Positions 55,139-63,347 of a stretch of DNA of 64,000 nucleotides are shown here, piece after piece (the first letter of the stretch is position 1; each line of letters begins with the position of its first letter). Under the pieces are notes generated by a model. That model did not search any database. It was not told the DNA's origin and worked only from the letters and a program-made list of their open reading frames with translations. The position numbers and the translations under genes were made by a program. The stretch lies in contig JAIXOP010000015.1 of the NCBI GenBank assembly GCA_027486725.1, forward strand, positions 62,001 through 126,000, in the 5' to 3' direction. This DNA is from Burkholderiales bacterium (GTDB taxonomy: Bacteria; Pseudomonadota; Gammaproteobacteria; Burkholderiales; Burkholderiaceae_A).

Positions 55139-56065
55139 TCAAGTGGGCGATGCTGCTGGCTTGGAGGGGGACCCCGACACGCCACCGCCAGGGGCGGAAC
55201 TCCCGGGTGCCGCCTCGATGGGCTCCGACGGAAGCCGGCCCTCATTCGCGGCAGCCTCTTCAGCTTTCTTATTGAGCAAGATGATGCTGATGCGGCGGTT
55301 GATGGGACTCACGGGGTTGTCGACATCCAACAAGACGGAGTCGGCAAGGCCCACCACCCGGATGACTTTGCCGGGCGTCAGGCCGGATCCCGCCAGCTCG
55401 CGTCGGGCGGAGTTGGCCCGCAGGGTCGAGAGCTCCCAATTGCTGAAACTCTTTTGTCCGCCGGCATAGGGCTTGGCATCGGTGTGGCCGGACAGACTGA
55501 TTCGGTTGGGCATGTCGTTGAGCGGACGCACCAGCTCACGCAGGATGTCGAGCACATAGGGCTGCAGTTCCGCACTGGCAAGGCCAAACATCGGGCGAGA
55601 CTGCTCATCGACAATCTGAACCCGAAGCCCCTCGGTGGTGAGATCGATGAGAAGCTGGTTCTTGAACTTGCTCAGGGTCGGGTTGGCGGCAATGAGGCGC
55701 TCGAGTTCTTCCTTGACGGCCTTCATTTTTCGGCGCTCTTCTGCCTCCGCAGCCCGCTCCTCGAGAATCTTCTTGACGAGTCCATCCTCGGCTGTGAGGT
55801 CCTGACCGCCGCCCTTCAGAATGATCGGGCTCTCGCCGATGCTGCTTCCGCCGGCCAATGAGGTTTTCAACGGACTCTTGAAATACTCCGAGATTCCTTT
55901 GAGCTTGCCGCCATCGACCGATCCGAGAAGCCACATCAGCAAGAAGAAGGCCATCATGGCCGTCACGAAATCGGCATACGCGATCTTCCAGGCCCCACCG
56001 TGGTGTCCGTGGTGGCCCTTCTTGACCTTCTTGATGATGATGGGACGTGGATCTGCCGCAGCCAT
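55139..56065 (-). CDS. motB: Flagellar motor stator protein MotB
   Basis: A 308-residue stator subunit with one membrane helix containing the proton-binding Asp32 (IAYADFVTAMMAFFLLMWLL) and a C-terminal OmpA-like peptidoglycan-binding domain (LSLSGHTDAKPY and NSARRELAGSGLT). It couples proton flow to rotation with MotA. It overlaps the end of motA by one base. The C-terminal tail is Ser/Pro/Gly-rich. Confidence 0.96.
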   Translation of the reverse strand: MAAADPRPIIIKKVKKGHHGHHGGAWKIAYADFVTAMMAFFLLMWLLGSVDGGKLKGISEYFKSPLKTSLAGGSSIGESPIILKGGGQDLTAEDGLVKKILEERAAEAEERRKMKAVKEELERLIAANPTLSKFKNQLLIDLTTEGLRVQIVDEQSRPMFGLASAELQPYVLDILRELVRPLNDMPNRISLSGHTDAKPYAGGQKSFSNWELSTLRANSARRELAGSGLTPGKVIRVVGLADSVLLDVDNPVSPINRRISIILLNKKAEEAAANEGRLPSEPIEAAPGSSAPGGGVSGSPSKPAASPT

Positions 56066-56928
56066 CAGCTTTTGCTCTTTGCGGCGCGAATGGCCTCGTC
56101 CAGTTCACCAAAGCTGGGACGCTCGGTGGAATACAAAACCTTGCGCCCAAACTCCACCGCAATGGTGGGCGGATAGCCATTCATGCTGGCAATCAGCGTG
56201 GCCTTGACGCATTCGAAGGTCTTGGACGATTCCTGAAACTTTTGTTCGAGGATTCCTGCCATGGGAGCCACCAGGCCATAGGCCAACAGAATCCCGAGGA
56301 ATGTGCCCACCAGTGCCTTGGCAATCAGGATGCCCAGCTCCGACGGGGGAAGTCCCACCGATTCCATGGTGTGCACCACACCCATTACAGCGGCGACGAT
56401 GCCGAATGCGGGCAGGCCATCGGCCAGCTTGGCAATCACGCCTGCTGGAATCGCACCCTCGGTGTGGTGCGTCTCCAGCTCGTTGTCCATCAGGTTCTCA
56501 ACCTGAATGGGGTCCATGTTTCCAGAGACCATGAGCCGCAGGTAGTCGGTGATGAATTCGACCAGATGGTGGTCGGCCAGCACCAGGGGGTACTTTTTGA
56601 AGAGCTCGCTTTCATCGGGCTTCTCGACATCGCCCTCAATGGCCATCAGGCCATCGGTGCGAATCTTCTGCAGCACGGTGTAGAGCAGCAGCATGAGTTC
56701 CACATAGAGCGCCTGCGAGTACTTCGATCCCTTAAAGATCGATGGCAGTGCCTTCATGGTGGCCTTGATGTGTTTGCCACTGTTGCCGATGATGAATGCG
56801 CCCAAAGCACCACCACCGATCATGAGGACCTCGATGGGCTGCCAAAGCACGGCAACGTGGCCACCAGCCAGGACGAAGCCACCAAAGATGCAAAAGCAGA
56901 TCACCACCAATCCGATGGCAAAGTTCAT
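56065..56928 (-). CDS. motA: Flagellar motor stator protein MotA
   Basis: A 287-residue stator subunit with four membrane helices (about 3-25, 33-50, 171-193, 203-222). The conserved DGLPAFGIVAAVMGVVHTM and LGTFLGILLAYGLVAP segments and the cytoplasmic loop ELMLLLYTVLQKIRTDGLMAIEGDVE are typical. It overlaps the upstream methyltransferase gene by 4 bases and motB by one base, forming one operon below flhDC. Confidence 0.97.
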   Translation of the reverse strand: MNFAIGLVVICFCIFGGFVLAGGHVAVLWQPIEVLMIGGGALGAFIIGNSGKHIKATMKALPSIFKGSKYSQALYVELMLLLYTVLQKIRTDGLMAIEGDVEKPDESELFKKYPLVLADHHLVEFITDYLRLMVSGNMDPIQVENLMDNELETHHTEGAIPAGVIAKLADGLPAFGIVAAVMGVVHTMESVGLPPSELGILIAKALVGTFLGILLAYGLVAPMAGILEQKFQESSKTFECVKATLIASMNGYPPTIAVEFGRKVLYSTERPSFGELDEAIRAAKSKS

Positions 56929-57773
56929 GGCTGAGACTCCCTGAGTTCTTGACTCGAAGAATTGGACTCGCAGAGCCGTCGCGGCTGCGCCAACGGAACC
57001 AGCTCTCGCCCAAGCATTTGCCAGGCATAGACACCGGCATCGTTTCCGTCATCCCGAGTTCTGATGGCCAACGCGCGAACTCCGGCGGGCAGAAACTCAT
57101 TGCTCACCAGGAGCGCGCCCTCCTTGAGCTCACGGCGGGCACGCTCAAAGACCGGGACCATGGCGGTGGTCGACAGGTATGCATAGACCATGTCCGCAGA
57201 CCTCCACGACTGTGCCTCGTAGCGTCCGAGGCGGGCGCCGTAAGCCTTGCCTCGGATGGCATAGCGCAGCCAGCCGATGGTCCAAGGAATCAATGCCTGC
57301 TCACAGCCGTGGACACGCCATTGGTCGGAGTGCTGCGTGAATCGGAGCATGGCGCCGGCCGTGCCACTGCCGATGTCCATGATTTCGCAGGGCCGATCTC
57401 GGGGCAGCAGAGAGGCGGCAAGGTCTACGGCCCTGGCCGACGACGGGTAGAGTGGCACCCGGCTCAAAAAGTGCAGGCCAAATACGGCCAGCAGGACACC
57501 CAGAATCCCGAGGTAGACCTCCGGTGCAGCCTGCAGGGATTCAACAGCCCATCGAGCTCCGGGCGCCACGACGATCAGCGCTAGCCACCAGCCCGGCACA
57601 CGCAGCCAGGCTGCGAACAGCGCCAGAGCAGGGCCAACCCAGAGACCGAGGGGTGCAGCCAACACCGCGACGCAGAACAAGGCCACCCCGCTGCCCGCCC
57701 CGCGCAGTGGACGCCGCCGAGGTGTGCGTGGGCTAGCCACGGATGGCGCAAGAGACCCAGGAATCGCGATCAC
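56925..57773 (-). CDS. Membrane-anchored class I SAM-dependent methyltransferase-like protein
   Basis: About 282 residues if translated from the GTG at 57773, which follows a GAGGGG ribosome site and the flhC stop by 10 bases. An in-frame ATG at 57827 lies within flhC and is a less likely start. Hydrophobic segments at about 30-55 (GVALFCVAVLAAPLGLWVGPALALF) and 75-115 precede a SAM-binding motif CEIMDIGSGTAGAML, with ADMVYAYLSTTAMVPVF and LLVSNEFLPAG later. It sits between flhC and motA and overlaps motA by 4 bases. The substrate is unknown. Confidence 0.72.
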   Translation of the reverse strand: MIAIPGSLAPSVASPRTPRRRPLRGAGSGVALFCVAVLAAPLGLWVGPALALFAAWLRVPGWWLALIVVAPGARWAVESLQAAPEVYLGILGVLLAVFGLHFLSRVPLYPSSARAVDLAASLLPRDRPCEIMDIGSGTAGAMLRFTQHSDQWRVHGCEQALIPWTIGWLRYAIRGKAYGARLGRYEAQSWRSADMVYAYLSTTAMVPVFERARRELKEGALLVSNEFLPAGVRALAIRTRDDGNDAGVYAWQMLGRELVPLAQPRRLCESNSSSQELRESQP

Positions 57774-57783
57774 TGCCAGCCCC

Positions 57784-58359
57784 TCAGACCACTGGCCTTG
57801 GCATCTCCGTGGCTGCCGCTGCCGCACGCGATTCGCTCATCGCGCGGCGCGTCTTCCCGGCCCTGGACGGCGGCTTGCAGAGCCCGCAGACATACCGGCT
57901 TCGGACCAAGGGCGAGGCGACAAACTCGCCACTGCAGCTGGTGCAGCGCGCGGTTTTCAGCAGGCCGCCATTGAAGAATCGAATGAGGGTCCAGGCCCTG
58001 GTCACGGACAGCACCGGCTCTTCTCCCTCGTGGGGTGGAATCTGCTCCAGGTAGAGCTGATATGCCCGCAGAATCACCTCCACCTCGGAGAGTTCGGACT
58101 GCTGCCGAATCAGGCGAAAGTGCGCCATGAAGAGCGAGGCGTGGATGTTGGGCTGCCAGGTCAGAAAATAGTCGGTGGAAAACGGCAGCATTCCCTTCGG
58201 GGGCGAGACCCCCTGAATCTCTTTGTAGAGCTTGATCAGCCGATCCCGCGAGAGGGAGGTCTCGGCCTCGAGCAGCTGCAGACGGGCGCCGAGTCGGATG
58301 AGGTCGCTGGCGAGTTGGATTTCCTGGGAATCCGCCAGGACGGATTTCAGGCGTGCCAT
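57784..58359 (-). CDS. flhC: Flagellar master regulator FlhC
   Basis: A 191-residue regulator. It has a zinc site of C139, C142, C158 and C161 (ARCTSCSGEF and RYVCGLCKPP) and the N-terminal helical part that binds FlhD. FlhD4C2 activates class II flagellar promoters. The start overlaps the flhD stop by one base (TGATG). The C-terminal tail is basic and Ala-rich. Confidence 0.95.
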   Translation of the reverse strand: MARLKSVLADSQEIQLASDLIRLGARLQLLEAETSLSRDRLIKLYKEIQGVSPPKGMLPFSTDYFLTWQPNIHASLFMAHFRLIRQQSELSEVEVILRAYQLYLEQIPPHEGEEPVLSVTRAWTLIRFFNGGLLKTARCTSCSGEFVASPLVRSRYVCGLCKPPSRAGKTRRAMSESRAAAAATEMPRPVV

Positions 58360-58676
58360 CAGTGGATCTCCGCAACCGGCTGGGATGCCATCAGGATGGC
58401 GGTGTGCACACGGCCCAGACGGCTCGTCTGCTCCTGGGCCAGGATCCCCAGAACATCAGCGTCCTCAAAGCGAAAGCGCGTCAACATCGAGGGCGAAGAG
58501 GCCAGAGAGATCAGCTGGGCAGTGCTCAGGTCGCGCAGCATCGAGGCCACCGACTCGCAGAGTCCGAGTCGCCCCACCGCGGTGGGCAGATCCTCGCGAA
58601 TCATCTGCTGGGCAAAGACGAGGTAGTTCAGGTTGAGATCGCGGATCTCGTCGACATAGCTGCGCGTGCTGGACAT
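58359..58676 (-). CDS. flhD: Flagellar master regulator FlhD
   Basis: A 105-residue regulator starting MSSTRSYVDEIRDLNLNYLVFAQQMI, followed by REDLPTAVGRLGLCESVASMLRDLSTAQLISLA, all typical of FlhD. The ATG at 58676 has a GGAAA ribosome site; a longer frame lacks homology. FlhD and FlhC together form the hetero-hexamer that controls the flagellar hierarchy. It is the first gene of the minus-strand motility operon and is divergent from fliC. Confidence 0.95.
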   Translation of the reverse strand: MSSTRSYVDEIRDLNLNYLVFAQQMIREDLPTAVGRLGLCESVASMLRDLSTAQLISLASSPSMLTRFRFEDADVLGILAQEQTSRLGRVHTAILMASQPVAEIH

Positions 58677-59200
58677 GCTGTTTTCCTTTCCCTTGGCTCT
58701 TTGATCCGAGTTTTTTTTACACCCGGCTTGAGGCGAACTATCGCGAAGCCCAGAAAGGAAAAAAATGGGCAAGCATCCCCTCCCGATCCGTAAATTTTCC
58801 TAACACTCTCCAGATAAAGTCCTACATGAAATCCCGAGTCGATTTCTCTATAGAATCCAAGATAAACCTCAAAAAATCCATAAATTATTGATTTATTGAT
58901 TTTTCTGTAGACCCAGGCCCAGAGGCCCCGATCGAGTGAGGTCCATCTCCAAAGCCCCAAGACATGTAAAAAATTTACAAAAAAATCCGGAGAATTGGCC
59001 CAAGAGATTGTTGCTGCAAGGGCCTCAGTCCACCTTTTGCACCGCCAAGTGGCTGAAAAATCCCGCGAATTCTCCTGCAATGTAAATTTTTTCTAATGCT
59101 TTCCGGGGTGATCTCGTTAAAGGCCCATCGGCAGGGCAATGGGCAGTCCGCCCGCCGACAAGCCCTCAACCGATGTCATCCACAAGCCAGGAGAACGACC
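58677..59200. promoter_or_regulatory. 524-bp AT-rich flhD-fliC intergenic control region
   Basis: No gene is seen. The region must hold the flhDC promoter (minus) and the fliC promoter (plus). It is much richer in A/T than its surroundings. Elements visible are a perfect TGTAAA-aaa-TTTACA palindrome (58965-58979), an 8-bp tandem repeat TTATTGAT (58885-58900), and two similar blocks GTAAATTTTcctaacactctcc (58790-58811) and GTAAATTTTttctaatgctttcc (59082-59104). A GCCGACAA at 59154-59161 resembles a sigma-28 -10 element but no good -35 element is spaced properly from it. Confidence 0.6.
58965..58979. promoter_or_regulatory. TGTAAA-N3-TTTACA palindrome
   Basis: A perfect inverted repeat of two 6-base arms with a 3-base spacer in the flhD-fliC region, centred about 295 bp from flhD and 230 bp from fliC. 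The form suggests a dimeric regulator site. The related half-site TGTAAATTTT appears at 59081. Confidence 0.4.
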
Positions 59201-60055
59201 ATGCCTTCCTTCATCAACACCAACGTCTCTTCGATCAACACCCAGCGCAACCTCAACGCCTCGCAGGCCGACCTTGCCACCTCGATCCAGCGCTTGTCGT
59301 CGGGTCTGCGCGTCAACAGCGCCAAAGACGATGCCGCCGGCTTTGCCATCTCCTCGCGGATGGAGAGCACGATTCGTGGCCAGAACGTCGCCATGCGCAA
59401 TGCCAACGACGCCATCTCTTACAGCCAGACTGCCGAAGGCGCCCTGGGCAACATCGCCGACAACCTGCAGCGCATGCGTGAGCTGGCAGTCCAAGCCGCC
59501 AACGGCACCAACGGTGTCGAAGACGCTGGATACCTCCAAGAAGAGTTCCTGCAGCTGCAGTCGGAGATCACCCGAATCGTCGATGCCACCAAGTTCAATG
59601 GCGTCTCGGTGATGGATGGCGCTGCCGTGACCTTCCAGGTCGGCGCTGGCACCTCGGATGACAACAAGATCACGGTGGACGGTCTGACCGATCTGACCGA
59701 TGCCGCTGCCAAGACCCAGGTGGCCGTGGCCGACACGGTCTTGATCGACGGTGCCGATGCTGCCGAGATCCAGACCAACGCCGCTGCTGCACTGACCGCG
59801 ATCGACGAAGCCCTGGTCGAGGTCAACTCGGAGTCGGTCAAGCACGGTGCCATCCAGAACCGCTTCAACGCCGTGATTGCCAACCTGGAAGTCTCGGTGG
59901 AGAACCAGACCACCGCCCGCAGCCGGATCATGGATACGGACTACGCGGCCGAGACCGCCGAACTGGCCCGCACCCAGATCCTCCAGCAGGCTGGAATGGC
60001 GATGCTCGCCCAGGCCAACCAGCTCTCCAACGGTGTGATGGCTCTGCTTCGCTAA
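59201..60055 (+). CDS. fliC: Flagellin FliC (compact, D0/D1 only)
   Basis: A 284-residue flagellin. The N-terminal [19 protein letters not shown] and [19 protein letters not shown] and the C-terminal [32 protein letters not shown] are the conserved D0/D1 regions. The centre is only about 80 residues, rich in Asp, Ala and Thr, so domains D2 and D3 are essentially absent. The start at 59201 has a CAGGAG ribosome site. It is followed after a strong hairpin by flaG. Confidence 0.96.
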   Translation: MPSFINTNVSSINTQRNLNASQADLATSIQRLSSGLRVNSAKDDAAGFAISSRMESTIRGQNVAMRNANDAISYSQTAEGALGNIADNLQRMRELAVQAANGTNGVEDAGYLQEEFLQLQSEITRIVDATKFNGVSVMDGAAVTFQVGAGTSDDNKITVDGLTDLTDAAAKTQVAVADTVLIDGADAAEIQTNAAAALTAIDEALVEVNSESVKHGAIQNRFNAVIANLEVSVENQTTARSRIMDTDYAAETAELARTQILQQAGMAMLAQANQLSNGVMALLR

Positions 60056-60063
60056 GCCAGTGC

Positions 60064-60089
60064 CTGGGGGACGCCTCGGCGTCCCCCAG
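60064..60089 (+). terminator. Strong stem-loop between fliC and flaG
   Basis: A perfect 12-bp stem, CTGGGGGACGCC / GGCGTCCCCCAG, with a 2-base loop, 8 bp after the fliC stop. No T-run follows, so it may act as a transcript-stabilising or partial-termination element that keeps fliC mRNA far more abundant than flaG-fliD. Confidence 0.6.
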
Positions 60090-60115
60090 CATGATTTCCC
60101 CAAAGGAGCAGCCAG

Positions 60116-60514
60116 ATGAACATATCGAGCTCAACGGGAACCCCACCGCCCCTTGGCGGTGTTGGCGCTTCGACACCCCGCGTGGGGTCCGGCGAGCGAC
60201 CCGCCGCACCCGTCCCCAGCGCGGCCGGCGGGGGCGCTCCGCAACTCGAGCGGGCAGCACCCGATGCGGGCTCCCCACCCGAGGAGCCCCTGGCCGCCGT
60301 CAAGATGGCAATTGAGGTCCTTAATCGAACGATTGCCGCCAGCCGCTCGTCCGTAGAGTTTCAACTGGACGAAATCAGTGGCAGATCGGTGGTGCGGGTG
60401 GTCGACACCCAGACCAGCGAGCTGATCCGGCAGTACCCCACCGAGGAATTTATGGAAATCAGTCGCACGGTCAGCGTTCTGGCTGAGGGACTGCTTCTCC
60501 GAACAGAGGCTTAA
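60116..60514 (+). CDS. flaG: FlaG-family flagellar protein
   Basis: A 132-residue protein with a disordered Pro/Gly/Ala-rich N-terminal half and the FlaG core AAVKMAIEVLNRTIAASRSSVEFQLDE, then VRVVDTQTSELIRQYPTEEF. FlaG proteins affect filament length in several bacteria; the mechanism is unclear. It lies between fliC and fliD, its normal position. Confidence 0.88.
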   Translation: MNISSSTGTPPPLGGVGASTPRVGSGERPAAPVPSAAGGGAPQLERAAPDAGSPPEEPLAAVKMAIEVLNRTIAASRSSVEFQLDEISGRSVVRVVDTQTSELIRQYPTEEFMEISRTVSVLAEGLLLRTEA

Positions 60515-60516
60515 CC

Positions 60517-62490
60517 ATGGCAGGCGTTGGATCCATCTCAGGCAGCCAAATCGATGTGCAGGGAATGGTCAGCCAATTGATGGCGGTCGAGCGCCGCCCC
60601 ATCGAGGCCCTTCAGGGCGACAGCCGCCGGCTCGAGTCCAAAATCAGCGCACTCGGATCCATCAAGTCCAAGGTCGCCGCAGTGCAGTCTGCCGCCGAGA
60701 ACCTCTCCAAGCTCGAGGCCATCGATGCCTGGAAGGCAGAGATCGATGCCACGGCGGGGCTTCGCGCAACCGCCGGCACTGGCGCATCGGCCGGCACTTA
60801 TCAAGTGCAGGTGATGCAGCTGGCCCAGGCCCAGACGCTGGTCACCAGCGGCCTGTCCAGCCCGCGCTCCAGCATTGGCAGTGGCACCATCCAACTCACG
60901 GTGGGCTCCGGTTCAACGGCCAAGGTGACCACCATCGAGATCGGCTCCGCCAACAATTCGCTCTACGGCATTCGCGACGCCATCAATGCAGCCGCCGCGG
61001 GGGTCCGGGCCACCGTGGTGCAGGATGGATCGGAAGCCCCCCACCGACTTGTGCTCACCACCAGTGCCACGGGTGCCAGCGAGCAGATGGACATCGCCGT
61101 CTCCGGGGACAACGCTCTTCAGCAGCTGCTGGAGCACCACCCCGACATCGCCGGGGCACGTCGCCTCCAACAGACGCTGGCCCCCCAGGATGCCCTGCTG
61201 CTCATGGATGGCATTGAGCTGCGCAGCCCAACCAACACCTTCCGACAGGCCATTGAGGGACTGACGCTCAATGCCAGCAAAATCGATGCGGCGCCCACCA
61301 CCCTTCGCGTCGAACGCGATCGCGCCAGCCTCGAAGAGAAGCTCAACAACCTCGTCAGCAGCTACAACGAGCTGAGCAAAAGCATTCGATCATCGACCGC
61401 CTACGACATCAATCGCCGAAGCGGTGCGGTCCTCTACGGCGAGAGCGGGCTGCGTGGCCTGCTCAATCAGACCCGCAATCTGATCGCCTCGCCGATCGCG
61501 ACCGACGGCGCATTCAACCGCCTTAGTCAGATCGGCGTGGAATTCCAGAAGGATGGCTCCCTGTCCATCAATGCGTCGCGGCTGTCATCGGTCTTGGACA
61601 CCAACCCCGACGATGTCCAGCGACTGCTGGCCGCACGTGGCGTCAGCAATGACTCAGGCATTGAACTCTCGCGATTCAGTGCCAATGCCAAGCCAGGATC
61701 CTATTCGGTCCAAGTCGACCAACTGCCCGCCTCACCATCGGTGAGTGGAACCCCCCTCGCCTTCCCCCTCGCGCTGGTGGCGGGTGTGAACGATGGCCTC
61801 ACCCTGCGGGTGGGCGGTGCAGAACTGTCTTTGTCTCTGGGAGACCTCTCCGTGGAAAGTACCGATGCGCTGGTTGCCAGCCTGCAATCCCGCATCCGAT
61901 CGGCATCGGCTGGAGCCGATGCCGCAACCCGAGCCATGTTCGATGGACTGCGGGTCCAGAGCCGTACCGATGGGTCCTTGGAGTTCACCCACGAGGGTGT
62001 GGGGTCCTCAGTCAACATTCGTGCCTTCGGCGCCGCCACAGCATTGTTGCTGGGACTCAGTCCCACCGTGACCGATGGCGTGGATGTGGCGGGAATGATC
62101 GCCGGTGTGGTGGCGGCTGGGGTGGGACGAACCCTCACCGCCGCCCAAGGCAGTGCAGCCGATGGCGTCTCGGTGAGGGTGCTTGGCGGTGGGGTTGGCT
62201 CCCGCGGCTCGGTTGCCCTATACCGAGGGCTGGGCGACCAGTTGCAGCGACTGCTCGATGGCTATCTCGCCGACACCGGACCGATTCAGGGTCGAACCGA
62301 GGGGCTGCGCGCCAGCATTTCCCGCATCGACGATCGGATTGAACGTCTGGAAGACCGGATGACCCGACTCCAGAAGCAATACACCCAACAGTTCACGGCA
62401 CTGGACGTCACCCTGGCCACACTGACCACGACCTCCAATGCCCTTGGACAGCAGCTCACCGCGCTCTCGGCATCTCAGCGCAGCGAATAA
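60517..62490 (+). CDS. fliD: Filament cap protein FliD (long form)
   Basis: A 657-residue cap protein. The N-terminal part is typical (GSQIDVQGMVSQLMAVERRPIEAL), the C-terminal helix pair includes SRIDDRIERLEDRMTRLQKQYTQQFTALD. It is longer than the about 470-residue E. coli type. The extra length lies mainly in about 390-590, which begins with SYSVQVDQLPASPS, similar to the earlier SAGTYQVQVMQLAQAQ, suggesting an internally duplicated domain. It starts 2 bp after flaG. Confidence 0.93.
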   Translation: MAGVGSISGSQIDVQGMVSQLMAVERRPIEALQGDSRRLESKISALGSIKSKVAAVQSAAENLSKLEAIDAWKAEIDATAGLRATAGTGASAGTYQVQVMQLAQAQTLVTSGLSSPRSSIGSGTIQLTVGSGSTAKVTTIEIGSANNSLYGIRDAINAAAAGVRATVVQDGSEAPHRLVLTTSATGASEQMDIAVSGDNALQQLLEHHPDIAGARRLQQTLAPQDALLLMDGIELRSPTNTFRQAIEGLTLNASKIDAAPTTLRVERDRASLEEKLNNLVSSYNELSKSIRSSTAYDINRRSGAVLYGESGLRGLLNQTRNLIASPIATDGAFNRLSQIGVEFQKDGSLSINASRLSSVLDTNPDDVQRLLAARGVSNDSGIELSRFSANAKPGSYSVQVDQLPASPSVSGTPLAFPLALVAGVNDGLTLRVGGAELSLSLGDLSVESTDALVASLQSRIRSASAGADAATRAMFDGLRVQSRTDGSLEFTHEGVGSSVNIRAFGAATALLLGLSPTVTDGVDVAGMIAGVVAAGVGRTLTAAQGSAADGVSVRVLGGGVGSRGSVALYRGLGDQLQRLLDGYLADTGPIQGRTEGLRASISRIDDRIERLEDRMTRLQKQYTQQFTALDVTLATLTTTSNALGQQLTALSASQRSE

Positions 62491-62505
62491 CACAAGGAGC
62501 ACACC

Positions 62506-62943
62506 ATGTTTGGATCTCTCGGGCGCAGCGCCCATGCATACCGGCAGGTTGGCCTGGAAACCAGCGTTCACTCGGCCAACCCACATCGACTGATCTCCAT
62601 GCTGTTCGATGGCGCCATGATCTCCGTGACCAAAGCCCGACAGGCACTTCTGGACGGCAATGTTGCCTCCAAAGGCACAGCCATTGGCAAGGCGGTCTCG
62701 ATCATCGACAGTGGCCTGCGCGGGGGGCTCAACCTGCAGGAGGGGGGCGAGCTCGCAGCCAATCTGCGCGATCTCTACAGCTACCTGATTCAAAAGCTCA
62801 CCGAGGCCAATCTGCGCAATGACGTGGGGGCCCTGGACGAGGTCTATCGTCTTCTCTCGGATCTGAAGAGCGCCTGGGATGCCATCAACCCGGCTGCGGC
62901 CGAGGCGGCATCATCGGCCCCCAGCATGGCGATCCAGCCATGA
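62506..62943 (+). CDS. fliS: Flagellin export chaperone FliS
   Basis: A 145-residue helical chaperone with the FliS pattern AYRQVGLETSVHSANPHRLISMLFDGAMISVTKARQA and GGELAANLRDLYSYLIQKLTEANLRND. It holds FliC monomers before export. It starts 15 bp after fliD, with an AAGGAG ribosome site, and its stop overlaps the fliT start by 4 bases. The C-terminal tail is Ala/Ser-rich. Confidence 0.94.
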   Translation: MFGSLGRSAHAYRQVGLETSVHSANPHRLISMLFDGAMISVTKARQALLDGNVASKGTAIGKAVSIIDSGLRGGLNLQEGGELAANLRDLYSYLIQKLTEANLRNDVGALDEVYRLLSDLKSAWDAINPAAAEAASSAPSMAIQP

Positions 62944-63347
62944 CCCACACCCATCGTCCGTTCGGTCTCGATGCCACCGGACCAACCCCCACCTCAGGGC
63001 GGATGGCCGACGAGCATGTGATCGCCGTCTACCAGCGCCTGGCACGACTGCACCACGCCATGCTGGCGGCAGCCCGCGCCCGCAATTGGGAGGAGTTTGA
63101 GGCCCTGGGCCAGACCTGTGCGCTGGAGATCGACCGGGTTCGGGATCTGGGGGCGATGCCCGTCCAGAACCCGCAAGGACGACAAATCAAGATCGACCTG
63201 CTGGAGCGCATCCTCGAGGACGACCGCCGCATCCGAGAGATCGTGCTTCCATGGATGGGCGAGTTGGAGCGGCTGATCCGTCCGCAGCGCGCTGCAGTTC
63301 AGGCCTACACCCGACATCAGCAGGCCTCCGACCCCAGCCTGGGATGA
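62940..63347 (+). CDS. fliT: FliT-like flagellar chaperone
   Basis: A 135-residue helical protein with VIAVYQRLARLHHAMLAAARARNWEEFEALGQTCALEIDRVR, the usual FliT pattern in betaproteobacteria. FliT is the export chaperone of FliD and, in enterics, an inhibitor of FlhDC. It lies directly after fliS with a 4-base overlap and its stop overlaps the next gene (ATGA). The family is poorly conserved. Confidence 0.8.
   Translation: MTHTHRPFGLDATGPTPTSGRMADEHVIAVYQRLARLHHAMLAAARARNWEEFEALGQTCALEIDRVRDLGAMPVQNPQGRQIKIDLLERILEDDRRIREIVLPWMGELERLIRPQRAAVQAYTRHQQASDPSLG

Noticed and set aside
59118-59161. Sigma-28 promoter for fliC
   Set aside because: TAAAG (59118) and GCCGACAA (59154) are each close to consensus but 36 bases apart instead of about 19, so I do not call it a promoter.
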